In this document: in pieces, positions 25,505 to 32,679 of the stretch | Position numbering within the stretch: position 1 is the first letter of the stretch | Layout of the letters: every line of letters begins with the position of its first letter | DNA from: Clostridia bacterium | Lineage (GTDB): Bacteria; Bacillota; Clostridia; Peptostreptococcales; Anaerovoracaceae | DNA: 64,000 nucleotides | Direction: 5' to 3' | Assembly: GCA_902363595.1 (NCBI GenBank) | Contig: CABJAP010000013.1 | Location: forward strand, 62,001 to 126,000 | Translations under genes and position numbers: made by a program | Notes under the pieces: generated by a model | What the model was told of the DNA's origin: nothing | What the model saw: the letters and a program-made list of their open reading frames with translations, nothing else | The model's database searches: none

Positions 25505-26329
25505 TCACTTTAATGACTGGCATACCGGGCAGTAATAGACGTTTCCTCCCAGATAGGCCTTTCTTTCAATGGCGCTGCCGCAGACCGGGCAGGGTTCTTT
25601 CCAAGTTTTGCTGGAAAGAATCGATTTATAGCCTCCGGGATTTCCAAATAAATCCTTCTCCGTATTCCTGCCGCCTTTTTCCGCCATCTCCGCCAGAGTT
25701 TCCTTTATACTTTCAAAAATCCGCCGCCGCTTTTCTTCCAAGTCACACAGCTTGCTTTTGGGGTTTACACCTGCACGGAACAAAATATCCTGCAAGACAC
25801 CGTTTCCCAGACCGGGAATGCGTTGCTCCGTAGCCAGGAGCCCTTTGATGCTGAGGATCTGTTTGGCCTCATCCCATATTGAGCAGAAATGATAAAAATC
25901 AAAAGCTTCCGTCAATGGAGACGGCTTTGATTTTGCCACTGAATAATACATATCATCATTCTCATCCTCTTTGAATAAATGGATCCCGCCGTACATCTGA
26001 ACACTGCATGTCAATGCTGTTTTGTCTGTGAATTCGATAAACAGCTGATGCTTTTCCGGCTTTTTTTCATCTGCTTGAAAAAATCGCAGATTTGTGCCGT
26101 CGTTGAAGGTCAGACACAGATCGCCAATATGAAGCTGTACGATGCCTGCGAGGGCTTGGGCTTCATGGACTGTCTGGCCCTCCAGCTTGCTGGGATAGTC
26201 TTGCGGATCCCCTGTGAAAAAAGCGAATTTGTGGGGCGACTTTGCCGCATTTACAGTCTCGATGCCTTTTCCGCGGATGGTCTGGTTGAGCTGCTTTGCC
26301 AGCGTGCTGCTTTCTGGAATTTCAATCAT
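25505..26329 (-). CDS. Fpg/Nei-like DNA glycosylase with non-proline residue 2
   Basis: 274 residues from the ATG at 26329, preceded by AGGAGGA. The N-terminus is MIEIPESSTLAKQL: Glu3, Pro5 and Glu6 match Fpg/Nei (MPELPEV), but the catalytic Pro2 is Ile. The helix-two-turn-helix is present (IPGLGNGVLQDILFRAG) and the C-terminal zinc finger is intact (CPVC...CPVC). Fpg/Nei enzymes use the N-terminal proline as nucleophile; a protein lacking it may be glycosylase-dead, may bind lesions, or use another residue. Cotranscribed with the pentapeptide gene. Confidence 0.85.
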   Translation of the reverse strand: MIEIPESSTLAKQLNQTIRGKGIETVNAAKSPHKFAFFTGDPQDYPSKLEGQTVHEAQALAGIVQLHIGDLCLTFNDGTNLRFFQADEKKPEKHQLFIEFTDKTALTCSVQMYGGIHLFKEDENDDMYYSVAKSKPSPLTEAFDFYHFCSIWDEAKQILSIKGLLATEQRIPGLGNGVLQDILFRAGVNPKSKLCDLEEKRRRIFESIKETLAEMAEKGGRNTEKDLFGNPGGYKSILSSKTWKEPCPVCGSAIERKAYLGGNVYYCPVCQSLK

Positions 26330-26649
26330 GTATCCGATCCTCCTATATTCGTTGTCACAATTATCACACGTTTGTGCCGGCAGGTCAATATGCACCAGCG
26401 ATTCGCTGCAAATTCATGCCGGAGCGTATGGCGGCATTGCACCAAAGCATTTGTCGTAAGCAGACCCAGCGCCGTATTTTGCTCTCCTCCGTGCGAGAAC
26501 AAGCACAATGTTTACAATCGTAGGGCGAAGATGGCCAATCTGAATGAAACCCTATGGATGGAAATTATGGTGTATGGTACAATGTAGATGCATCTATTCC
26601 ATCTTTGAAACAGACAGAATTGAACTAGGAAATGGGAGGAGAAAATATT

Positions 26650-26850
26650 ATGAACAAGAAAACAACCGTGACTTTATACTATTTAGCTTCGGTGTTATTT
26701 TACATAGTCGCTATTACTAAGTTTATCAATTCGGGCTTTTCATCCGGCGTAATTTGGCTGTGCTTAGGTTCTGCTTGCCTTTGCTTTGGAGCAAGTGCCC
26801 AGAGTAAGAATAAGAGGTCTGATGATGAAGATACTTCCAATAAGAAGTAA
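26650..26850 (+). CDS. Small membrane protein, unknown function
   Basis: 66 residues from the ATG at 26650 (MNKKTTVTLYYLASVLFYIV), preceded by GGGAGGAG. Two hydrophobic segments (about 8-26 and 31-50) and a charged tail (SKNKRSDDEDTSNKK). A TGGTACAAT extended -10 lies at 26575-26583, about 65 bp upstream. It is a stand-alone gene between two minus-strand units; small proteins of this kind are common and uncharacterised in Firmicutes. A 12-bp hairpin without T-tract follows the stop. Confidence 0.7.
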   Translation: MNKKTTVTLYYLASVLFYIVAITKFINSGFSSGVIWLCLGSACLCFGASAQSKNKRSDDEDTSNKK

Positions 26851-26923
26851 TCGACCAAATGGATAAATTCCATTTGATCGGTGGGATCGCAAATCCAGCC
26901 AGTCGGCGGACCGCACAAAACAT

Positions 26924-27538
26924 TTAAAGCCCCTCCACCTGCAGCTTTTTCAGCTCCGCTTTCCGCCTCCTGGCCCGCACCACCAGGCGTCCGATCACAT
27001 AAACCGGAATCATGGGAACGACCACCCATAAGACACTGGCAACCCAGGAGCTCGTCGTACTTACATAAAGTCCGTCGCCAAGGGGAATCATATCTTTCTC
27101 AATTGCATCCCCGGCGGGAAAACCGGTCAGCTTGCTCCCATCCAGCATCCTGTCGATCGTTTCCTGGTAGATGGCCCTGTCGCTTTCGCTCTCCAGCCTG
27201 CCGCTTTTGTCAAAGGATAAATAGACCTCATCGATCAAGGTTCCCCTTTTGTCGCGAACCTGCAGATCAGAGAAGTCCACTAGTTCTCCCTTTTTATCAT
27301 AACGAAGGCTGATCGCAAACTGATTGCCGCCGTCCTCTGCGGTAAGTTTTTTTACGGTATAGGAGCTGGATGCCTCTAACAAGCTTAAATTCAGGCAGAT
27401 CACAATAGCCGCTGCCGCCGCCATCGGGATCAAACCCCACCATTTGTTCCTGCGGGTGGAAAGCAGAAGTTCCAGGCCTAAAAGCACAATAATGAAAACA
27501 AGAAAGATCAGAAACCATATCATGGCATTACGCTCCAT
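26924..27538 (-). CDS. Membrane protein of the DUF2089 module (paralogue 2)
   Basis: 204 residues from the ATG at 27538, chosen for AAAGGAG at 7 nt. Two N-terminal helices (about 5-24 and 34-54), an extracytoplasmic region of about 90 residues, and a third helix near 165-187. The soluble segment (YLSFDKSGRLESESDRAIYQETIDRML) resembles that of the protein at 27845 (MEFDRQHRMIGGKEALQYETAVNDAL), so the two flanking membrane proteins look paralogous. It overlaps the DUF2089 stop by 11 bp. No known function. Confidence 0.75.
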   Translation of the reverse strand: MERNAMIWFLIFLVFIIVLLGLELLLSTRRNKWWGLIPMAAAAAIVICLNLSLLEASSSYTVKKLTAEDGGNQFAISLRYDKKGELVDFSDLQVRDKRGTLIDEVYLSFDKSGRLESESDRAIYQETIDRMLDGSKLTGFPAGDAIEKDMIPLGDGLYVSTTSSWVASVLWVVVPMIPVYVIGRLVVRARRRKAELKKLQVEGL

Positions 27539-27830
27539 CCTGCCGCTCCTTTCTATACTCATTGATAATCAACTTGGCCGTTTCAAAGTCCAGCTTATCG
27601 TTTAAGGCCAGTTTCTTGATGAAATCCACATAAGGTTCCGGGCCTTTTTCCTCTTCCATCTGAATTTTTTGGATCAGCCGGTCCAGACGCAGCCTGACTG
27701 TGGGATATGTGACTTCATATTGGCGGGCCATATCCTTCAAAGACCCTGAGGATAAAACAAACCGTTTAATAAACGTAACGTCCTCTTCTTCCAAACCCGC
27801 CATCCATTCCGGTACCAGTTCAATGGTCAT
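27528..27830 (-). CDS. DUF2089-like helix-turn-helix protein
   Basis: 100 residues. The core (EEDVTFIKRFVLSSGSLKDM, ARQYEVTYPTVRLRLDRLIQ) is an HTH of the DUF2089 type, in which a growth of residues before and after the helix-turn-helix is conserved; a zinc ribbon found in longer family members is absent. Probably a DNA-binding regulator controlling the flanking membrane protein genes, a common arrangement for DUF2089. The start follows AGGAGGAAAT. Confidence 0.82.
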   Translation of the reverse strand: MTIELVPEWMAGLEEEDVTFIKRFVLSSGSLKDMARQYEVTYPTVRLRLDRLIQKIQMEEEKGPEPYVDFIKKLALNDKLDFETAKLIINEYRKERQDGA

Positions 27831-27844
27831 AATTGATTTCCTCC

Positions 27845-28513
27845 TTATAGATCCTGTATTTTCGTGCTGTCCAGCCCAGAGGCTCTTTTTCGTTTTTCCC
27901 TGATCTTACCGGCCAGATAAATGGCAAGCAGGACCATTGTGAGAAGGTTATGAATCAGAAAATTCCTTGGAAACAGGCTTTTTTCAAAATACGTAATTTC
28001 ACTGTCATAGCCTTCTCTGATCTTGTTCAGCTCATCGATGGCGGCTGATTTGCCGATCATTGTATTGCCCGCCCACTCTGCTTTCAGCGCGTCGTTAACA
28101 GCCGTTTCATATTGTAAAGCCTCTTTGCCGCCGATCATTCGGTGCTGCCGGTCGAATTCCATATCCATATATTTGATGGTCCCGCCTTCCTTGACGGCCA
28201 GTTTGCCGAAGCCCTGGATCTGGTCTTGTTCATCCTGGACGACCTGGAATTTTCCCACAGCGTCCTCAAAGTTCTCGGGATCCTTATAAATGTAAATTTC
28301 ACTGCGGGCTGCTGGAGACCTATGTTCGGTTACCACACTGAAAAACACACTGCTTCCGGTTCCAAGGACCAGTGCCGCCGCAATTAAAACGACCGCAGTT
28401 TTTTTCTTTCTCTTAACCAGCTGGACCTCTGCCGCAATAGCGGCGATAATCAGGCAAAGGCCGGTGAACACCGATAGGGCTGATATATAGCCAATCCATA
28501 TAAATGAAGTCAT
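27845..28513 (-). CDS. Membrane protein of the DUF2089 module (paralogue 1)
   Basis: 222 residues from the ATG at 28513, spaced 8 nt from GGAGGG; a GTG two codons earlier is too close. Two N-terminal helices (about 5-25 and 36-58), a soluble region (about 60-175), then a C-terminal helix (about 180-200) and basic tail. The soluble part is similar to that of the protein at 26924. First gene of the module; an AT-rich promoter with a perfect palindrome lies upstream. Function unknown; a membrane sensor or envelope stress unit is one possibility. Confidence 0.75.
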   Translation of the reverse strand: MTSFIWIGYISALSVFTGLCLIIAAIAAEVQLVKRKKKTAVVLIAAALVLGTGSSVFFSVVTEHRSPAARSEIYIYKDPENFEDAVGKFQVVQDEQDQIQGFGKLAVKEGGTIKYMDMEFDRQHRMIGGKEALQYETAVNDALKAEWAGNTMIGKSAAIDELNKIREGYDSEITYFEKSLFPRNFLIHNLLTMVLLAIYLAGKIREKRKRASGLDSTKIQDL

Positions 28514-28539
28514 ACACACGTCCCTCCTTTAATAATTTT

Positions 28540-28568
28540 AAAATAACATTTAATTTTATTAAAGTCAA
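28540..28568 (-). promoter_or_regulatory. Promoter and candidate operator of the DUF2089 module
   Basis: Minus strand TTGACT (28563-28568), 17-bp spacer, TATTTT (28540-28545) with an extended TG. The spacer is filled by the perfect palindrome TTTAAT-TTT-ATTAAA (28549-28563), where a repressor would block the polymerase. The DUF2089 protein is the obvious candidate. Confidence 0.6.
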
Positions 28569-28700
28569 TATTATATTAATATTTATTTTTCATAAAACCC
28601 ATTTGACACCTTTTCAGAAAGAGACTACAATAATAAAAAAGTTTCCTTTGGAAACGTTATTCGCGCTTCGCGCTCACTTTCACAAGGTAAACTTTTTTGA

Positions 28701-28766
28701 AATACAGGAAATGCTACGCAATCGATATTTCCTGTATTATAGCAAAGCTCCGCAGCTAATCTGCGG
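28701..28766. repeat. Two adjacent hairpins upstream of the nitroreductase gene
   Basis: AATACAGGAAAT (28701-28712) pairs with ATTTCCTGTATT (28727-28738), a perfect 12-bp stem; CCGCAG (28750-28755) pairs with CTGCGG (28761-28766). A third small hairpin GCGCTTCGCGC lies near 28664. None is followed by a T-tract. They occupy the 330-bp gap between the DUF2089 module and the nitroreductase. Confidence 0.6.
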
Positions 28767-28848
28767 CAAAATTCAAGATTGGATGTCCTGCCCAGCCGGA
28801 GCTTGTTTTCCTGGCGAAGGGCGGGAGCGAAACGGAAAGGAGATGCTT

Positions 28849-29373
28849 ATGATGAAAAATGAGGTATTGCAAAATATCGTAACAAGAAGATCCATTCGTA
28901 AATATAAACAAACCCAGATTAAAGAGGAGGAACTGGAGACTGTTTTAGAGGCCGGCACTTACGCGCCCTCCGGCAGGGGCATGCAGTGCCCGATTCTGGT
29001 AGCCGTACAGGCGCCGGATACCATGGCCAAGATCGTAAAGATGAACGCCCAGGTCCTGGGATCCGACAAGAATCCTTACTACGGCGCGCCTACCGTCATT
29101 CTTGTCTTTGCGCCGGAAGAGCGCACCACTTATATTGAAGATGCCAGCTGTGTGCTGGATACCATGATGCTGGCGGCCCATTCCATCGGGCTGGCTTCCT
29201 GCTGGATTCACCGCGAGCGGGAAATGTTCCAAACCGAAGAAGGCAAAGATCTGATGAAGCAGTGGGGGATCCCCGAAGGCTTTACGGGAATCGGCTCCCT
29301 GGCTCTAGGCTATGCGGACTGCGATCTGCCCCTGCCCCCGGAGAGAAAATCCGGCCGCATCATCCGTGCTTAG
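28849..29373 (+). CDS. Nitroreductase family protein
   Basis: 174 residues from the ATG at 28849, 6 nt after AAAGGAG (the next codon is also ATG). FMN-binding fold: RRSIRKYKQTQI with the phosphate-binding arginines near residue 15, then AGTYAPSGRGMQCP, and GLASCWIH in the C-terminal half; ends with LPLPPERKSGRIIR. The short length fits small NAD(P)H:flavin nitroreductases. It is monocistronic by position; the aro leader follows after 180 bp with its own promoter. The in vivo substrate is unknown. Confidence 0.9.
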   Translation: MMKNEVLQNIVTRRSIRKYKQTQIKEEELETVLEAGTYAPSGRGMQCPILVAVQAPDTMAKIVKMNAQVLGSDKNPYYGAPTVILVFAPEERTTYIEDASCVLDTMMLAAHSIGLASCWIHREREMFQTEEGKDLMKQWGIPEGFTGIGSLALGYADCDLPLPPERKSGRIIRA

Positions 29374-29493
29374 TCTTGCAATCAGCTGAAAATACGGCAA
29401 TCGGCTCGGCAGACCATGCACCGGTGTCAGCAAGTTCATTATTTACGCAGCACAAATTTTGTAAAGTTTTTTATGGTTTTTCACAAAAACCGC

Positions 29494-29523
29494 TTTACAT
29501 CTGCGGATGCCCTGTGGTAAAAT
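29494..29523 (+). promoter_or_regulatory. Promoter of the aromatic operon leader
   Basis: TTTACA (29494-29499), 18-bp spacer, TAAAAT (29518-29523), 31 bp ahead of the leader-peptide ATG. Confidence 0.65.
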
Positions 29524-29554
29524 GCTTACAGATTATCAAGAGAGGATAAAAGCG

Positions 29555-29650
29555 ATGTTAAACAAATTCAACACATTTGCAGCTGAATACTTTTATTTTT
29601 ACTTTACTTTCTTTTTTAAGGGTAAAGTGAATTTTGCTGCAATGGGATAA
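29555..29650 (+). CDS. Phe/Tyr-rich leader peptide of the aro operon
   Basis: 31 codons, ATG to TAA, preceded by AGAGAGG. The peptide has nine Phe and three Tyr; its core (residues 12-21) reads YFYFYFTFFF. It is followed 42 nt later by a strong terminator and then aroF. This is the layout of ribosome-mediated attenuation, as in enteric pheA: scarcity of charged tRNA-Phe or tRNA-Tyr should stall the ribosome and prevent the terminator. The peptide itself needs no function. I do not know of a described Clostridia example with this exact leader. Confidence 0.88.
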   Translation: MLNKFNTFAAEYFYFYFTFFFKGKVNFAAMG

Positions 29651-29692
29651 CTCGTTTAACTAGTTGAAAGCCAATCAATACCACGAGATACT

Positions 29693-29725
29693 CTCCGCAA
29701 GTGAAATTCACTTGCGGAGTTTTTT
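29693..29725 (+). terminator. Attenuator terminator before aroF
   Basis: CTCCGCAAGTGAA and TTCACTTGCGGAG pair over 13 bp around a single base (functionally a small loop) and are followed by T6. It lies between the leader peptide and aroF. An upstream segment, CTCGT (29651-29655) with ACGAG (29682-29686), could form a competing hairpin. Confidence 0.92.
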
Positions 29726-29749
29726 CGTTTTAAGGAAAAGGAGAATAGC

Positions 29750-30757
29750 ATGATTATTATTTTAAAAGACAATCCGGAAGAAAAACAACTTGAAAATTTA
29801 ATCGCCTGGCTCAAGAGCATGAACCTGGACATTCACTTCAGTCAGGGAAAAAATACCACCATTCTTGGATTGATCGGTGATACTTCCGCCGTAGACATCG
29901 ATCTCATCAACGCCCTCGATATTGTGGAAACCGTAAAGAGAGTCCAGGAACCTTATAAAAATGTGAACCGCAAGTTCCACCCTCAGGACACGATCGTAGA
30001 CGTTGCCGGCGCTAAAATCGGGGGCGGAAATTTTCAGATCATCGCAGGACCCTGCTCCGTCGAATCCAGAGAGCAGGTCTGCCAGATCGCCAAGGACGTG
30101 AAAAAAGCCGGCGCTCATCTCTATCGCGGCGGCGCTTTCAAGCCGAGAACTTCACCATACGCATTCCAGGGCATGCGCTCCGAAGGAATCAATCTGCTGC
30201 TGGAAGCCAAGAAAGAATCCGGGCTGCCCATCGTTACAGAAGTAATGGATTTATCCCATCTTCCCCTTTTCGAGGATGTGGACGTCATCCAGGTCGGCGC
30301 CAGAAATATGCAGAACTTCGAACTTTTGAAAGAGCTGGGACACCTGGATAAGCCGATTTTGCTCAAACGGGGCCTTTCCAGCACCTTGCAGGAACTGCTT
30401 ATGAGCGCAGAATACATCATGGCCGGCGGCAATGAGAATGTGATCCTCTGCGAAAGAGGAATCCGGACCTTCGAAACCGCCACCAGAAATACCTTGGACC
30501 TGGCGGCAGTACCGCTTCTTAAGACCATGACCCACCTGCCTATCGTCGTCGATCCCAGCCACGCCACCGGAATTGCCCATCTGGTAAAACCAATGGCTAT
30601 GGCAGCAGCAGCGGCCGGCGCCGACGGACTGATGATCGAGGTGCACAACGATCCGCCTCATGCCCTCTGCGACGGAGCTCAGTCTCTCACACCAGAAGCG
30701 TTCACCGACGTGGTGGAAGCAGTCAACGCCATTTTGCCCCACGCATACAAGGGTTAA
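29750..30757 (+). CDS. aroF: 3-deoxy-7-phosphoheptulonate (DAHP) synthase
   Basis: 335 residues, class I-beta DAHP synthase with an N-terminal ferredoxin-like regulatory domain (about 1-70) before the TIM barrel. It joins phosphoenolpyruvate and erythrose 4-phosphate, the entry step of aromatic synthesis. Motifs: IAGPCSVES near residue 100, GGAFKPRTSPYAFQG near 125, QVGARNMQNFELLKE, and VDPSHATG with a metal ligand. The ATG follows AAAAGGAGAA. First gene of a seven-gene operon behind the Phe/Tyr attenuator. Confidence 0.96.
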   Translation: MIIILKDNPEEKQLENLIAWLKSMNLDIHFSQGKNTTILGLIGDTSAVDIDLINALDIVETVKRVQEPYKNVNRKFHPQDTIVDVAGAKIGGGNFQIIAGPCSVESREQVCQIAKDVKKAGAHLYRGGAFKPRTSPYAFQGMRSEGINLLLEAKKESGLPIVTEVMDLSHLPLFEDVDVIQVGARNMQNFELLKELGHLDKPILLKRGLSSTLQELLMSAEYIMAGGNENVILCERGIRTFETATRNTLDLAAVPLLKTMTHLPIVVDPSHATGIAHLVKPMAMAAAAAGADGLMIEVHNDPPHALCDGAQSLTPEAFTDVVEAVNAILPHAYKG

Positions 30758-30769
30758 GGAGCATCTGCC

Positions 30770-31609
30770 ATGAAAATTGCAATTATCGGTCTGGGGCTGA
30801 TCGGCGGCTCCATGGCAAAAGCGATTAAAGAAAACACCGATCACATCGTATATGGATACGACAGGAAGGATACGGTCATAAAAAAAGCTCAGCTGCTCAG
30901 CGCCATCGACCAGGCGCTGACAGACAACCTGCTGAAAGAATGTGACCTGACTATCGTGGCTCTTTATCCTAAGGCCGCTGTCGATTATATCAGGGAGCAT
31001 CAGGAGATGTTTAAAAAAGGCTCCATTGTGCTGGACTGCTGCGGAGTAAAACAAATTGTCTGCAGCCAGGTCGAGCCCATGGCGCTGAAACAGGGCTTCG
31101 TCTTTATCGGCGGACATCCCATGGCCGGTTTGGAGCATTCCGGCTTTGACCATGCAAAGAAGGCCCTTTTTAAAAACGCTTCTATGATCCTAACCCCGAC
31201 AAAGGGCAGCGTACAGGATGTGGAAAAAGTAAAAGATTTATTTACTGCAATCGGCTTTACCAACCTGCAGATCGCAACACCGCAGGAGCACGATCAGATG
31301 ATCGCCTTTACCTCCCAGCTGGCCCACGCAGTATCCAGCGCTTACATTAAAAGCCCCGCGGCTATAAAGCATAAAGGATTTTCCGCCGGAAGCTACCGGG
31401 ATCTGACTCGTGTAGCCAAGCTGAACGAAGATATGTGGACGGAACTGTTTCTCGACAATTCGGATTATCTGGCGGAGGAGATCGACGGCATCGCTGATCG
31501 GCTGAAAGAATACAGCGCAGCCATCAAAGCTAAGGACGGAGAAACTCTGCGCAGCTTGTTAAAGGACGGCAGGGAGAAAAAAGCAATGATAGACGGAGAA
31601 ATATTCTAA
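30770..31609 (+). CDS. tyrA: Prephenate dehydrogenase
   Basis: 279 residues. NAD-dependent oxidative decarboxylation of prephenate to 4-hydroxyphenylpyruvate (tyrosine branch). N-terminal dinucleotide-binding motif IGLGLIGGSMAKAI; catalytic histidine region IGGHPMAGLEHSGF; conserved C-terminal helices with SQLAHAVSSAY and SAGSYRDLTRVA. It lacks a C-terminal ACT domain. AAGGAG precedes the ATG; its TAA overlaps the aroB ATG by one base. Confidence 0.94.
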   Translation: MKIAIIGLGLIGGSMAKAIKENTDHIVYGYDRKDTVIKKAQLLSAIDQALTDNLLKECDLTIVALYPKAAVDYIREHQEMFKKGSIVLDCCGVKQIVCSQVEPMALKQGFVFIGGHPMAGLEHSGFDHAKKALFKNASMILTPTKGSVQDVEKVKDLFTAIGFTNLQIATPQEHDQMIAFTSQLAHAVSSAYIKSPAAIKHKGFSAGSYRDLTRVAKLNEDMWTELFLDNSDYLAEEIDGIADRLKEYSAAIKAKDGETLRSLLKDGREKKAMIDGEIF

Positions 31610-32679
31610 TGGATACCATTCAAATTACAGCTTCAAAAACGTATCAGGTTCTCACAGGTCAAGGGCTGCTGTGTCAGGCCGGAAAACTGATCAGCGCGGC
31701 GCTGCCAGGTAAAGCCCGAAAGCTTTGCATCGTCGCCGATGATACCGTTGATCGGCTCTACAGTAAGGCGCTGGCGGAATCGCTGCTGAAAGCGGGATAC
31801 GAAACGGTAAAGTTCACCTTTCCTCCAGGAGAAGCTTCCAAAAGCCTGGATACCGTGTCCCATCTTTTAGAGTTCCTGGCGGAAAGCCAGCTGACCCGCT
31901 CCGATGGAATCGTCGCTCTGGGTGGCGGCATCACCGGCGATCTGGCCGGATTTGCAGCCGCCGTCTATCTGCGGGGAATCGACTTTGTCCAGGTTCCGAC
32001 CACGCTTCTGGCCGCAGTGGACTCCTCGGTGGGCGGAAAAACAGGCGTTAATTTGACATCGGGGAAAAACCTGGCCGGCGCCTTCTGGCAGCCATCGCTG
32101 GTTCTCTTTGATATTGACACCATGAAGACCCTTTCCTACGACTTGCTGCTGGATGGAGCCGCAGAAGCCATTAAAGCAGGAGCCATTGCCGATAAGGAGC
32201 TTTTTGCCTATATCCAGCAGGCTCCCCGGCTGGATGCGCCGGAAACCATCCGCCATTTGAGCCAGCGGGCTATTGAAATTAAACGGCAAGTGGTGGAGGC
32301 TGACGAACGGGATACCGGCGTGAGGCAGATGCTTAACTTCGGCCATACCATCGGCCATGCCATTGAAAGATGCAGCGATTTTTCCATCAGTCACGGCCAT
32401 GCGGTGGCCATCGGCATGGTGATTTGTTCCCGGGCTTCGCTTGCACTGGGATGGTCCAAGGAGGACTGCCTGAGGCCGATCCTTTCCAGTTTGAAGAAGT
32501 TTTCCTTCCCTCTGGAATGCCCTTATACGGCCCAGGAGCTCACCGCAGCCGCATTAAACGATAAAAAACGCATGGGAGACAAGATCACGCTGGTCGTCCC
32601 CCTTACCTTGGGAAACTGTACATTGAAAACCATTCCCGTCACCCAATTAGAAGAATTTATAAAGGCAGGACTTTCATGA
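31609..32679 (+). CDS. aroB: 3-dehydroquinate synthase
   Basis: 356 residues, standard length. Converts DAHP to 3-dehydroquinate with NAD and a divalent metal. Motifs: GGGITGDLAGFAAAVYLRGI near residue 105, VPTTLLAAVDSSVGGKTGVN, EAIKAGAIAD, and metal-binding histidines in LNFGHTIGHAIE and SHGHAVAIGM. Overlaps tyrA by 1 bp and aroA by 4 bp (ATGA), so these genes are translationally coupled. Confidence 0.96.
   Translation: MDTIQITASKTYQVLTGQGLLCQAGKLISAALPGKARKLCIVADDTVDRLYSKALAESLLKAGYETVKFTFPPGEASKSLDTVSHLLEFLAESQLTRSDGIVALGGGITGDLAGFAAAVYLRGIDFVQVPTTLLAAVDSSVGGKTGVNLTSGKNLAGAFWQPSLVLFDIDTMKTLSYDLLLDGAAEAIKAGAIADKELFAYIQQAPRLDAPETIRHLSQRAIEIKRQVVEADERDTGVRQMLNFGHTIGHAIERCSDFSISHGHAVAIGMVICSRASLALGWSKEDCLRPILSSLKKFSFPLECPYTAQELTAAALNDKKRMGDKITLVVPLTLGNCTLKTIPVTQLEEFIKAGLS

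Noticed and set aside
26396..26649. Search for a further gene between the Fpg/Nei-like gene and the small membrane protein
   Set aside because: Several overlapping frames exist, but none has a ribosome binding site or a recognisable family.
28639..28654. GTTTCC-TTT-GGAAAC, similar to the TTTCCR-N2-TRGAAA activator sites
   Set aside because: The arms are 3 bases apart instead of 4 and no sigma-54 promoter is near; probably chance.
30251..31153. 300-codon antisense frame over aroF/tyrA
   Set aside because: It is antisense to clearly recognised genes and shows no protein family; the same holds for the 372- and 373-codon frames over pheA (35025-36143) and the SDH-like gene (57471-58592).
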